A DNA stretch of 64,000 nucleotides, from assembly GCA_947034895.1 (NCBI GenBank), contig OX344761.1:33554863-33618862 (forward strand), written 5' to 3'. This DNA is from Rhytidiadelphus loreus (lineage: Eukaryota > Streptophyta > Bryopsida > Hypnales > Hylocomiaceae). Shown one piece after another: positions 1-11,190 of this stretch (position 1 is its first letter; each line of letters starts with the position of its first letter). Position numbers and translations under genes: made by a program. The notes beneath the pieces are model-generated. The model was given only the letters and a program-made list of their open reading frames with translations, had not been told where the DNA came from and ran no database searches.

Positions 1-1430
1 GTTTGCCCATTCAAGTGTTGGATTTTTGTGTATGCAAGCTTGTCAATAGTGGTTCTCTTAGTAATTATGAAGTAGGTATGGTCTGTGAGGGTATCCTTAT
101 GTGCAAGGCACCTTTGTCCTGTCCTGTGCAACATTGAGTTAGGAGGGTGGCGGATGTAGGCTTCTGATTGCGTCTAAACCCAGTAGCAAAGTTGTATAGT
201 AGCAATGAATTTTGCAGGTAGAGTTCACTTATTTGGCAACAGTGAACCAGACAATGCTAAGACTTCGGTTCGTTTTTGATTGCGGATATCGTGAATCTGA
301 ACTTTTGTGAACCATGTTGTCCTCTGTTTCTTGTAATCTTTGGCATTTGCTCGCATTGGGCCACTGATTTTGTTTGGTGTGGTGGTTAGGGGGTGGAAGC
401 TGTTACTGATGTCGCCTTGTGCGGAAGCGCTGCTACTCGGCGTTGCCGGGGAAATCAGTTAGGCTCCCGCCATGCCTTCTCGCCAGCATGTCGTGCTTGC
501 AGGGCTTCGTACAGCCGAAGAAAAACGCGCAAGATGCCAACGGGGCACGTATTCTTCCTTCGCCCTTTGCATTTCCGAGTGACCCACCGTCGACAGCATG
601 TGAAGGTGTGGCGTCGACAATGGCCGTGTTGTTGCAAGTTTTTATTTGGATTTTTTTAGGAGCAGTCCTCGCAGCTGGTTCAATCCTCCCATCGTTGTGA
701 TCTCTCAGTGGCGGACTGTGCAATTTTCCGAAAAAGATTAGTGTGCACTGTAGAGTTGGAACGGTCGCGTGTGGTGCATCTTCCTCAAATTCTACTTCTT
801 GCAGCACATCGGGGCCAAGCAAAAATTTGTACGTGACCTCAGGCACTCAAGGCTACAATCGGAACGGCTGAAACTTGAAATTCACGTCACTAAAGCACCT
901 TCCCCGATTCGTCGCTCACCGTATGTGCTGGATACGGTCCCATATCGGAAGAGCCCAAGGGCCGTTCAGGGGTTAATAGCTTTTCAAGTGATATTAAGTT
1001 TTTTGAAAGGGTATTTTAGTGTGCTAACACAATTTGTAGTTGTTCATGTCACTTCTAATCCCCAAAAGCTTTTATGTGCAAATTTCTGAAACATTGTGGA
1101 GAGGGACAACATATTAAAAATAGAAAACATACATTTCTCTTATTATAATCTCACAACTCTTATGGAATTTTGCACTCAAAATTGGTGTACATACTAATAA
1201 GCAAGCTCTTTAAACATCCATACGGTTAGATTTTGAAAAAAAAATCATTTTGTTTCAATGGAGATAACTATAAGCCCATGTTCTTTTTTCATGGAAAAAA
1301 CACACTTGGAAAGGCTTAGGCACTTAGGGGTTAAATGGGCGCTTTAAGAGCAGACTACCATAAGTGCCGTTGCCAAGGCATTTTGAAAGAACTGGCGTTC
1401 CAAAGCAACTCTGTAAAAGCAACTCTGTAA
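1..1430. other. Gene-like CpG-retaining DNA, then AT-rich spacer
   Basis: Apart from the 70-aa ORF nothing is identified. 1-950 looks like transcribed sequence (mixed composition, many CG dinucleotides). 950-1430 is AT-rich and contains an isolated element-like end, CTTAGGGGTTAAA, near 1325. Confidence 0.35.
488..700 (+). CDS. Small hypothetical protein, 70 aa, C-terminal membrane segment
   Basis: An ATG at 488 opens a 70-codon frame, MSCLQGFVQPKKNAQDANGA..., ending in a hydrophobic stretch (MAVLLQVFIWIFLGAVLAAG) and TGA. It lies in CpG-retaining, gene-like DNA. The opposite strand is open over 433-846 as well (PEVTYKFLLGPDVLQEVEFE), without an ATG. I cannot tell which, if either, is real; it may be a terminal exon of a gene extending left of the window. 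Confidence 0.2.
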   Translation: MSCLQGFVQPKKNAQDANGARILPSPFAFPSDPPSTACEGVASTMAVLLQVFIWIFLGAVLAAGSILPSL

Positions 1431-1620
1431 GAGCATCTACACTCTGGGGACACCGACCCGACCCGGCAGACCGGCCAGCATGTTCTGACGCTCACTGACG
1501 CAATGTCACAGCTTTACGTTACTGCGGCCGCCCTGCTCTCGCTGCAATAGTGGTGCCTCTCTCATCTCCCCCGCTATCCTGCCGTTTCGGACCGGCCTAC
1601 CGTGCGCAATGGAGATGCTC
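1431..1620. mobile_element. PIF/Harbinger-type MITE, 190 bp, TAA duplication
   Basis: Termini GAGCATCTACACTC... and, reversed, GAGCATCTCCATTGC... are inverted repeats of the common plant GAGCATCTCCA type. TAA flanks both sides (1428-1430 and 1621-1623). The interior is GC-rich, with no ORF. Confidence 0.7.
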
Positions 1621-1759
1621 TAATATACTTACTAACTGCACTCCAAAACCGCAGTCCTAGACCAAACACGAAACGCCGACTTCTCGTGCGAAGGCGATTC
1701 ACAACAACAGCTAGCATTCGATTACAACAGCGTTGTACCTAACCTCGGATTCATTTGCC

Positions 1760-3323
1760 TCAACATCCAATCGCTGCTGTAGCAAGGCGAAAAGGATTCC
1801 AATTCGAAGAGGGCCGGAAGAAATTGGAGGAAGAACAGGGGGCATATATATTTGCGCTGACAAGACTGCGTTTTGGAATTCCAGCCACACTGCTTGAAAA
1901 TCTTATATCAGCTTCGCAACAGAAACCTTCATACCAGTGCTCGCGGAAGTCTGATACTCCGTCCCGTTCATCTCGATCGTCGTGATGAACAAATTCCCTG
2001 CTGTTGCGCAGAGACTCGGCCGTAAACCAAAGCCGGAATCATATCCTACAAGTTTGAGCCATTTGGAAAATGTTTTGACAGTTACTCTAATTGGCTTTGG
2101 GCTCTCAAAGCGGAATTACTGTTTTAAGGTTGGGCATTAAGATCTCCTTTTTATACGAGGCATTGGGATTCAAATGAGTTCCACAAATTCCGATATACCA
2201 ATACCCTCACTCATCACTCAAAAGAATTAACCTAAAACGACACAGACGTTAAATTTCACTCGAGGGGAGTATCAAAGAACAGTTGCCAGCATCACAGTAT
2301 TACAAATTGGTACTTTTCTAACAACATGCGCAAATGCAATGATTAAGTCATATGGTTGTCGACAGGAAGAGGATAAAAGTATCAACTACGACGCATGGTG
2401 GGATCCGAGAAGAACGTACCCAAACAGGCTTGTTTTTCAACGACGAGAAGGATTTTGATTTCTCCTGATAGGATCCCAACAATGCATTTTCCACATCCAT
2501 CCTGTGATCATCATCCATTCCCATTACAGTACTGGCTGACGAAATTCTGCGAGCGAGAAGAGGATTAGGGGTCACTTCCCCGGCGTGGGATTCAGCTCGC
2601 TCCCTCGATGCTGAATTGCACTCTATCTAGATCGAAAATTCATATAACGATTCCGCAATCTCTTCTTATCTTCCAGAAGCTGAAGATCGTAAAGTTGCAA
2701 TGCTGGAATTCCCGGCTCACAGAATGCTATCACACAGTTCCTTCGTATTTCGCAATGCAGCATGTTCCTGCCACTGGAAGAACAGAGGATGCCATCTGCA
2801 CGTCAACACCATTCTAAAACCATACGCGAAGGAAACCATAGAGTACGATTCCAGACGAGCGCACATCAACACAATGTCACTCGAAAGGAGGGCTTCACTC
2901 ACAACCCTAACACCAAGTCATTCGACACAGAGACTCTTCAAATGTCACAAACATTCTCAAAAAATCGAAGTCTGAGCCTTAACAGCCCCTTGTCTATGCC
3001 AGTCATCGACTCTTTGATGCCTTTCATCCAACACTTCCTTAGAAAATGACTCCCTGCCCTGTAGGACAACAAATGTTTGATCAGCACTTGCCAAATTCCT
3101 GAATTGGAACATTGTGCATCTAATTCACAAGAATCTCAATGCCATTCCCTAAACAACTTGTGAACATTGATCCAGATACACATGCAAATCATCCCCTGAT
3201 GAAACCAATTCCAATGATACGACTCAATGGTACCAGAATGCTAGCCTCTTCGTTAGCAGCTTTGACAGAAGCTAATATCTCTCCCTCCTGTTGCAGCATC
3301 TCGACCAAGTCCAAGGACTGTTT
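1760..3323 (-). pseudogene. Unidentified minus-strand gene or pseudogene, fragmentary coding-like exons
   Basis: Read on the minus strand, 3323-3234 is a 30-codon open exon (KQSLDLVEMLQQEGEILASV...) after a good acceptor (TGTAGTTTTTCAG) and before a GTACC donor. It joins in phase to 3058-2957 (GRESFSKEVLDERHQRVDDW..., TGA at 2957-2959). Further down, coding-like helices continue in shifting frames: EHAALRNTKELCDSIL, then ALQLYDLQLLEDKKRLRNRY, then SSASTVMGMDDDHRMDVENA ending at a GTACGT donor at 2419. Last comes an 85-codon open stretch, 2014-1760 (SLRNSREFVHHDDRDERDGV...). I do not recognise the protein. Frame changes without introns at about 2720 and 2625 suggest decay. Parts of the plus strand are also open, so strand and exon structure are uncertain. 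Confidence 0.3.
2884..2971. repeat. Direct repeat copy 1 (about 88 bp)
   Basis: Shares CTTCACTCACAACCCTAACA and the following 60 bp with 3577-3664, with few differences. It overlaps the possible last exon of the unidentified minus-strand gene, so the second copy may be a duplicated 3' end. Confidence 0.8.
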
Positions 3324-3576
3324 CTGAAAAACTACAGATTCTTAAACAAGAAGGGAGAAAACATTTACTAATCGACATCCATCCTAGTCCAAAGTAGCAC
3401 TAAGACAACCCAATGCTTTTCAGTCAGATTGTTCTATACAATTTTTGTAATCTCATTAGTATAACTAATGGAGAAGCATCGAGCATGTGAACGAAACCAA
3501 AAACTGATGTCCAATATTGATTACAAAGAACTCAAAACCATCGGCCACAGTCTGTTCACAATACACAGACACCACA

Positions 3577-3664
3577 AAAGGACGACTTCACTCACAACCC
3601 TAACACCAAGTCATTCAACACAGAGACTCTTCAAATATTACAAACATTCTCGTAAAATCGAAAA
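3577..3664. repeat. Direct repeat copy 2 (about 88 bp)
   Basis: Second copy of the repeat at 2884-2971, about 690 bp away in the same orientation. Confidence 0.8.
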
Positions 3665-5458
3665 AACTGAATCAAATATAATATCATACGAATATACGGT
3701 AGTTCTAAAAAACAATTCGGTATAGAATTTTTCAGTATCCTACGTGAAGTCAGAGTCGGCATAAATGAAGCCGGTTTTTTTATTAAAGTAACACGTGGCA
3801 TGTAGTGATTGGTGCAAGGTGGCGTGGACATCTCACAATCTGACGTGGACATTCCATATTGGCACCTCTCTGCAAAAATTTGACTCTCATGTACAGTATT
3901 TGCCAAATTCGGGTAAACCTTTCTGAGGTAAACCTCATTAATGGAGTTGAAATTTATTTTTCAGAAAAACATCTTTGTAAATGACATGTCTAAGTTATGC
4001 TTTACAATCTATATTTTGAATGTTAGTCCAAAAAAAGCTGTAAAAGCCATACATGATAGAATAGGATGTATTCATTTATGCTCAAAATACCCATTTATTC
4101 AAGGAATAACCCATAAAGGATTATGACCTTTTTTCATCAAAAAAATACTCAAAACTAAACTTTGATCACATAAATTGTAACATATCTACATTCAAAGTGA
4201 AGAAAACAAGTTTTTTTTGCACCTTGCATGATTAGATTATAAGACTTTGAATCTTCTAAACTTAATTTTTTTTCATTGTAGAGTTAGAATTAAGAAAATT
4301 TATCATGAAGAATTGAATTGAGGGTCTAAGGGAAAAAAACTCCAAAAAAAAAGGAAATTTTATTCTTTAAATAATTGTTAGGTAGTAGGTACAAGATAGA
4401 GTGAAAAACAAAATCATTAAGAGCACTAAGATGGAATTGAAAACTCACTAATCTCAATGGTGAGATTGTTCTAACAAACAAATTTAACATTATAGAACTT
4501 TTGTTTTTGAAAAGATTTAAAATTCAAATAAAAAATGAATCCTACAGGTTATTTTTTCAGAAAAAAGCTATTATTGCTTGGAAAATAAGATGCTCCATGA
4601 CTTTCTCATCACTTATTAAAGTGAAACAAAACAAAACTCTTTACAAAGACAAAAATATGATCTATTAAAAATAATTTAGAAAAAAATTGTTTCAAATTTT
4701 TGTCGTTTTGTCTTACTATTTGGTGAACTAAAAAAACGAGCTCATTGTGGCATAAATGTTGTTGCTAAGCACCAATTGAAATAAAATTTATATTCCCATC
4801 GATCTAATGCATTTTTCTATCTTCAGAAAAAATTCAAAAGATAATGTGATAATTTTAAGATTATAGGAGCCTATTTAAATTCCATTTTTTTTTCCTAAGG
4901 GGACAAATGGTCTTCTAGGATTTGTTCTGCAATTAGTTTAAGAGTTTAAATAATGCACACTAATTTGGGATGTATGTAAATGACAATCAAATTATTTGAG
5001 GCAATATCAAAACAATCAATAGACCACATTGTAATTGATTACATCTAAGATACTATAAACTTCCATCTTAGTGCACTTCAAAAATTTACATAATATCATT
5101 TATAGTGATTAAGATGGATAAAACATCCTAAAAATATATGTCAATTATTTTGGAAAGTCATTTTTTCAAATTTTTTGTATGCTAAAGAAAAATCTTGTAG
5201 AATATTTTTATTTTTTCCACCTATCAAATCTTATTTCATGAAAAAAATTAAATACTTGGCACAAATTTGTATCCAAATTAGTTTGCTAATTAGTGTTACT
5301 ACTATAAGGTGCACTAATTGGATTAACTTCTATTGTAAAGCCCTTGTGTGAGTCCATAAGTGGACAATACCAAGAACCAATATCCTAATATTGTCTATTC
5401 AAAAGCCTCTCAACTTCATGACCTCAATTGATCCTATTTTAAGGGAAATGATAGTCTC
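3665..5458. other. AT-rich intergenic DNA
   Basis: Long A and T runs with few CG dinucleotides. No gene, RNA or bounded element recognised. Confidence 0.5.
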
Positions 5459-5815
5459 CATTAGATGAGATTTTAGGGCAAGGGAGGGTTGTTTCAATTG
5501 TGTTCCCCGCATTGGAAACCAATTAGAATATAAAAATATCAAATTAAAAATATATTAATTAATTAATATTATCTAACGTGGCATAGATGCAGCCATGCCA
5601 GATCGTTGTTGTGACACGGTTTACAACATTCCCCGCTGCTTGGAAATGCTTGGGAACTCACAATCTTCTTTTGCCCTCAAATCTCTTATAATACTCATTG
5701 GATGTAGAAAAGTGTGTTCTTTTCTACAACACATGATTGTTTTAGCATTATGATGCCTTTCCTTAAGATTCGTAATTGAGCACGGTTAACCAAGGTCCAA
5801 CCATCTAACATTGTT
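5459..5815. mobile_element. Possible CATTAGA-type element, weak right end
   Basis: Left end CATTAGATGAGATTTTAGGG matches the CATTAGA family. A candidate right end (ACCATCTAACATTG) lies near 5802-5815, reversed GTTAGATGGTTGG. Internal sequence is AT-rich and includes a TTAATTAATTAATATT tract near 5560. Confidence 0.3.
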
Positions 5816-5819
5816 TAAT

Positions 5820-6137
5820 CATTAGATGTGATTCGGGGGGGCTGGAGGGCCGTTTCAGCCTATTCCCAGCCCCATTCCTCCGTTCGTTCCCCGGGCTCCG
5901 TTGAACGCGGCTGACAGGTGTGTGTTTTTAAAAAAAATAAAAAATAAAAATAAAAATTTAAAGTTCTTAAAATGGAAAACAAAGTTAAAATAAAAAAATA
6001 AAAAAAATCGACCTGGTAGTCACTTGGCCAGGTCAGCAGGCCCTGCGAACGTCGACTTTCGTCCAGTTTTGTCAGTTTCGTCCAATTTTCTTCTTGGGAA
6101 CTCGCGGCCCTTCCTGGTAGGGAAATCTCATCTAATG
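5820..6137. mobile_element. CATTAGA-type MITE, 318 bp
   Basis: Left end CATTAGATGTGATTCGGGGG and reversed right end CATTAGATGAGATTTCCCTA form an inverted pair. GC-rich arms flank an A-rich core (AAAATAAAAATAAAAA). It resembles the element at 39308-39601 in both end sequence and core. Confidence 0.65.
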
Positions 6138-6330
6138 GTTAGGTAAAATGAAAGCAAAGCCTCTTTATTTATGAAAAATAACATCCTTCTCCTCTTCTAA
6201 TATGCTATCCTTCATAAAGTTACCTTGCTTTCACATCACCTAGTCCATTACATTCATTGCACTATACTATGGTTAATTCATGTTGTGGTTCATCCATCGT
6301 CCATCCTTGTTTCATCGTGAATGGCCGGGG

Positions 6331-6490
6331 TTCATTCACATTACATCCATTGTTCACCCTTGTTTCATCCTAAACACATTCATTCACATTACATCCATTG
6401 TTCACCCTTGTTTCATCCTAAACACATTCATTCACATTACATCCATTGTTCACCCTTGTTTCATCCTAAACACATTCATTCACATTACAT
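6331..6490. repeat. 48-bp minisatellite upstream of the BASS gene
   Basis: Three exact-looking copies of a 48-bp unit start at 6331, 6379 and 6427, and a partial fourth (16 bp) starts at 6475. The unit opens TTCATTCACATTACATCCAT and contains TTCATCC. A degenerate relative lies just upstream (about 6301-6320). Because 48 is a multiple of three, the array keeps two plus-strand frames open; these are not genes. It lies about 550 bp before the BASS start, in the likely promoter or far 5' UTR. Confidence 0.9.
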
Positions 6491-7041
6491 CGAGCCATCC
6501 ATCATTCACGCAGTCGACCGCAGCAGCAGCAGTCTAGATGGAGTCCGCGCATGAAAAGGAGCTCCCCTTTTGAACTTAGATGATCACACGCCGAGATATT
6601 TTTCACAGATTTGAAGATGACGTTTCAGAAATTCTTCACCTCCAATTCTCTCGCTGAAAAAATTACGCCCAAAGATTTGAAGGTTTTGAAAGGAAGTCGA
6701 CATTTATTTTTGAATTTGAGCGATATTTGTTAGTGTAGTGATTTGAACCTCAGACAGGATTGAGGAAGGCCGCACTGTTAGAAGCTGGTGAGATTGTTTC
6801 ATTGAAGATTTCGAAGGAAGTTGACGGAGAAGTTCTGAGGTTTAGATTAGTCGTCTGAGGGTTGGAAGAATCTTTGGTTTGTGTACTCTGTTTTAGTAGG
6901 GCGAGATTTCTTGTGATTCTTGAGTTGAATGGTATCCCCGGGTTCGAAATTGAGCAGTATTTGAAGCTGAAGATGGAAGCTCAGTGAAGGCGTCGCTGAA
7001 ATTTTGTGGTTAATTTGTTGCCATTTTCATTCAATTTCGAA
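6491..7041 (+). promoter_or_regulatory. Presumed promoter and 5' UTR of the BASS gene
   Basis: CpG-retaining, gene-like sequence between the minisatellite and the first BASS codon. It holds a CAGCAGCAGCAG run near 6521 and several short upstream ATGs. I see no certain TATA box or transcription start. Confidence 0.35.
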
Positions 7042-9988
7042 ATGGCAATGCAGTCTATGCAATTGGCGCACCATGTGCTACCTAGAGAGGTTTGGCGGAA
7101 TATTTCAGGTCCAGGTTTAGGCCAGAGAGCTGTCTTCCAGCGAAATTTTTCATTGAGCGAGTGTCGATTCTCTGAGAATATTCTCGATTTGGTCATTCGA
7201 AGAGGAGGTGAATCTCGATTGGTCTTGAGTGGTCGGAGTGAGAGGCCTCGATTTGTGGCATTGGCTCAATTGCGAACTGTCGAATTGGAGCCTGTTCCCT
7301 CGAAAGAGGTGAGTTCTGATTGTATATTTTCCCGTATACGGACGCGGGATTGTGTGAATGAAGGAGTTTATTCTGCCGTGGGAATGACAGGATTTTGTGC
7401 TTTTCTTTTTTGACAGTTTTTGCTGTTGTTGAGATCAGGGCACGACGACATGGCAAGACTGGATTGCATTTGCGACCAGCTTGTACCCCGTCTACATGCT
7501 GCTGGGCGGACTGATCGCTTTCTGGAAACCTTCAGCATTCGCTTGGTTTGTGAAGCGAGGCCCGGATTCTTACAGTGCCGCATTGGGAATCATCATGCTC
7601 GCTATGGGCTTTACCTTGGACATGAAAGACCTGTTTCATGTCCTCACCGAACGACCTGTGGCGGTAAGCTTCTCATGTCATCGTCTCTCCTTTCCTGCGA
7701 TTCTAAACTTGTGAAGAGATTTTTTCAGGGTTATATTTGTCTCTGTGTGGTTCTCTATTCAAATGGTCAAGCTTATTCTCTGTTGCCCTAAGTTTTGTTA
7801 TCAGATATTGACCATTAAGAATGATTTCTGTCACTACTCTAGGTTATGTTTGGATTTGCGGCACAGTACACCATAATGCCGCTCCTCGGAGCGGCGTTGA
7901 GCCGAGGGCTTGGACTTCCAGCAGAACTTTCAGCGGGTCTTATACTTATGGCATGCTGTCCTGGAGGCACGGCATCTAATGTGGTATGCCCCCCTAAACT
8001 TGAAATTTATGATACTATTTTCGTGTTCTTGTGCAACTGACGCTCATAACATTCTTGAACTGCCTGAATACCTTGGAATCAGTGAACAATGTGCCATGGA
8101 AAAGAAGGTAGGTTCTTTGGTACACGATCTTGCGTTCATGTTATGGTTGCAAAGGCGGGTGTGTCTCATGTTATATTTAATTTTGATGATGCTTGTGCGG
8201 GAACTAGGTGACCTACATCGCCCGAGGAGATGTGCCACTCTCCATTATCATGACAATATGTACCACTTTTGCGGCAGTGTTTACCACCCCTCTGCTTACG
8301 AGTATTCTAGCGGGAGCTTACGTTCCTGTGGATGCTGTTAGTATGGGTCTGAGTACATTGCAGGTGCGGGTTGCATCCATTTTGATATTTAATTATGACC
8401 GGTAGCTGTGGTTATGATGTAGGCTACTGAAGAAATCTATACCAACTGGTTACATAGGTGGAAATGGCAATCTGTTTGTCAAGGGTGGTTGATCCTTGAA
8501 GGGATAGATCCTGCTTTCTTCCGTTGTCCTAATTGGATTCAATTACTGTAGAGTTAAAAGCAGAAATGTTGCTGCAGGTGGTTCTGGCTCCAGTCATTGC
8601 AGGCGCATGTCTGCAGACTTTCTTCCCTCAAATTGTAGCTGTGGTTACCCACTTTGCTCCATTGATCGCTGTTTTGGTCTCCTCGTTGCTCGCGAGCAGG
8701 TAATTTGCCAATACTGATTTGCAATTCTGAAATTCAGTGAGGTATCAACTGCTACGAATTGGGTTTCCAGGCCTCCGAATTGATTGTTTTTTTGCAATCA
8801 GTTTACAATTTCTTGTCTGCTTGACAGTGTTTTCTCTGCAAACGTCCCACTTCTAGTAGCCTCCACGGTGAAGATAATTCCAAATCTGGAAAGCATAGCA
8901 TCCACGACTTCAGTAACAAATGCGCCTCCAGTGGTGGTGAATCTGGGCACCATTGGAGTAGCCGTTTTAGCTTTGCATGGCGCAGGTTTTCTTCTTGGGT
9001 ACGCGTCTCCAATCCTTACACTCGTTGGCTGGATTTAGTTTCCTGAAATTTTTGTTTGCATTGAGCAACCTTCATATATAGCCTAGTTGTTTTATACCCT
9101 GCCAATTGTAACGACATTTATGGCAGTTTCTAAGCCTGCCAATTTCAATGCGGCTATGTTTTCTAGAGCACCATATATTTTTGAGAGTGATTCTCCACTA
9201 GTGATATTCACTTACTGCTGAGTTTTTCAGATTTGCTCTGCATTATTGTGCCAGATTTGTGGCTAATCTTGATCCTTCTCCCATCACTTGAGCAGATTGT
9301 GAACCTTTCCACTTGGAAAATTGAAAAAAGTGAGCAGGGAGTGAGTCAAACTGATCTATATGTGACTATCTTCACTAATGTTGTCACTAGTTCTAAGTGT
9401 CGATTCAATTTTGAAAATCTTCAATTTGAACGAGTGTCGATTTCTTCAAATTGAGAATTGCTTCTTCTGAGTCACATCTCCTCATTGTCATTTTCTGAAG
9501 TGTCGTAAATTTCAGGAATTGGACACGACACCTTTTTCTTGGGACTCTGAGAAGTATTCAAACCTAGGATGTGTAGGATTGTAAAGTCCCAAAACAATGG
9601 TATTACCCGAATTTTTGCTGCAAGTGAACAGGTAAGCAATTTTTTCTAGCAGATGAATCTTGACATGAGAAACTCGTCTGATGCGTACAATATGTGTCTG
9701 GCTTGCAGGTACATATTCGCCCAGATAGCTGGATTTGAGGAGCCACAACGACGTGCAATATCAATTGAGGTTGGAATGCAGAACTCGTCCTTGGGAGTGG
9801 TACTAGCCACCTCACATTTTACATCCCCATTAACAGCAGTACCAGCGGCCGTCTCTGCAATTCTGATGAACCTCATGGGGAGTGGATTAGCTGTGCTCTG
9901 GAGAAACGTAAGGTTTGATAATGGAGCCTCTCCATCAATTGAAGATCACAATCAGGACAACCTAGACAACAGCTCCTCTGACAATTGA
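7042..9988 (+). CDS. BASS: Plastid BASS-family (bile acid:Na+ symporter-like) transporter, 7 exons, 453 aa
   Basis: Coding exons read as 7042-7308, 7439-7663, 7843-7983, 8208-8363, 8578-8699, 8828-8998 and 9709-9988, all with GT-AG introns and matching phases, giving 453 residues and a TGA stop. Exon 1 (89 residues) has no membrane helix and is rich in R, S and L, like a plastid transit peptide; the first ATG used is 7042. The rest is a hydrophobic carrier with family signatures: CCPGGTASN near residues 202-210, followed by [12 protein letters not shown], and [15 protein letters not shown] from about 381, where E381 and Q385 fall at the sodium-site positions of the family. The C-terminal part resembles Arabidopsis BASS1 most, from memory. 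The family carries organic anions such as pyruvate with sodium across the plastid inner envelope; the substrate here is unknown. No frameshift is seen. Plant BASS proteins are usually about 400 residues, so this leader is somewhat long. Confidence 0.93.
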
Positions 9989-10280
9989 AGATCCTGTATT
10001 TTTGCTATCCATTTCTGTGAGAGACCTCACTGAAACGATTTAATTGAATGTAAAGATTCCACGTCTAATTTTCGAGTTGGTGACCCTGGGAGAAAATTTA
10101 TTGCGTTGTTGGTTTCCTGTATACGCACTCATTTGGTCATATGGTAGATTATTGTTACTACATGGAAGTATGGGAAGCAAATCACATTCACTTAAGGATT
10201 TAGGAGTGATACCGTATGCATAGATGCAACACTTGTATGTTTTTATTCTTTGTGGACATGCATCCAAACCTTAAAATGAG
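9989..10280 (+). other. BASS 3' UTR and flank
   Basis: Sequence after the TGA stop; composition becomes AT-rich by about 10280. No clear polyadenylation signal can be fixed. Confidence 0.35.
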
Positions 10281-10281
10281 G

Positions 10282-11190
10282 TTGTTTGTTTTGTTTTGTT
10301 TGTCTATTTGTTACGGTGAGGTCTTTTGGATTGTGCATCCCTGGTCATGTTCTTGGTACTATTGGAAAGCTCTCTACAAGGAGGGGTGCATGGACTTTGT
10401 TTTGGGGTGTTTGGACCTATGATGTGAAAGATATTGAATTTCAAAGGTTTAATGAATTAAGAAATTAGGTATTAACGAGGGTATTAATGAACTTAAGGTA
10501 TGGAAGGTTGCTTGTTTTGTTTGTTATGGTGAGATCTTTGGATTGTATGTCCCTTGGTTGTATTCTTGGTATTTTTAGAAAGCTCTCTGCTAGAAAGGGT
10601 GCATGGATTTTGTTTCGTAGCATTTAGACTTACAAGAGAAAAGATATTAGATTTTAAAGTTTTTATGAATTAAATAATTAGAATTTTATTTTAATTTTAT
10701 TATACTATGACAATGACATAAGGCATACTAGTCTATGTAATTGCGTTCCTCATGAAATTGATTATGAGGGCATAGTGTAGCCTTAAAGCCTCTACATTAA
10801 ATTACATTGTCTGTTTTGTTTTATTTGTTTGTAACAATGAGATTTACAGAACCATGCATCCCCCAATTACATTCGGCCAAGGTAAACTGACCTCCTCGCT
10901 CGGGCAAACCTTGGAATTATTTATTTTCCACACATGAATTTTTTTCAAATTTTTAATTCATTTTTGCAATCAGAGACTCCAAATTAGTCTAGAAAGGTCA
11001 AAAGTATACCCTAGAATGGCCCAAAATAGGGAGCTTTTTTTTACATGCACCCCTGGTAAGGCCGAGCAAGGGGGTCAATCCACCCCGATCTTACATTCTT
11101 AGTAATGTTGGAAAGCCGTCTATGAGGAGGGTGCACGGACTTTGTTTTGTGACATTTGAACTTATAGTGTGAAAGGTATGGATTTTTGAG
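10282..11190 (+). repeat. Decayed tandem array, three copies, one interrupted by a MITE
   Basis: Blocks GTTTTGTTTGT...GTGAGRTCTTTGGATTGT...AAAGCTCTCT...GGTGCATGGA...TTTGTTT recur at about 10282-10470, 10511-10680 and 10810-11190. The third copy is split by the element at 10875-11090. No coding sense. Confidence 0.65.
10875..11090. mobile_element. hAT-type MITE, 216 bp, 8-bp duplication
   Basis: TTACATTC flanks both sides (10867-10874 and 11091-11098). Inverted ends: GGCCAAGGTAAACTGACCTC and, reversed, GATCGGGGTGGATTGACCCC, both continuing into a GCTCGG block. The neighbouring array copies lack the insert and show the empty site. Related copies lie at 51803-52048 and about 13934-14179. Confidence 0.8.

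Noticed and set aside
433..846. 137-codon minus-strand ORF
   Set aside because: Begins with GTG right after an in-frame stop. Its first 30 residues look coding-like, but the rest mirrors the plus-strand ORF at 488-700, so strand cannot be decided; not called as a gene.
6331..6490. CRISPR-like array
   Set aside because: Units are contiguous without spacers and the genome is eukaryotic; it is a minisatellite.
6280..6554. Plus-strand ORFs of 77-85 codons with 16-residue repeats
   Set aside because: Open only because the 48-bp minisatellite unit is a multiple of three.
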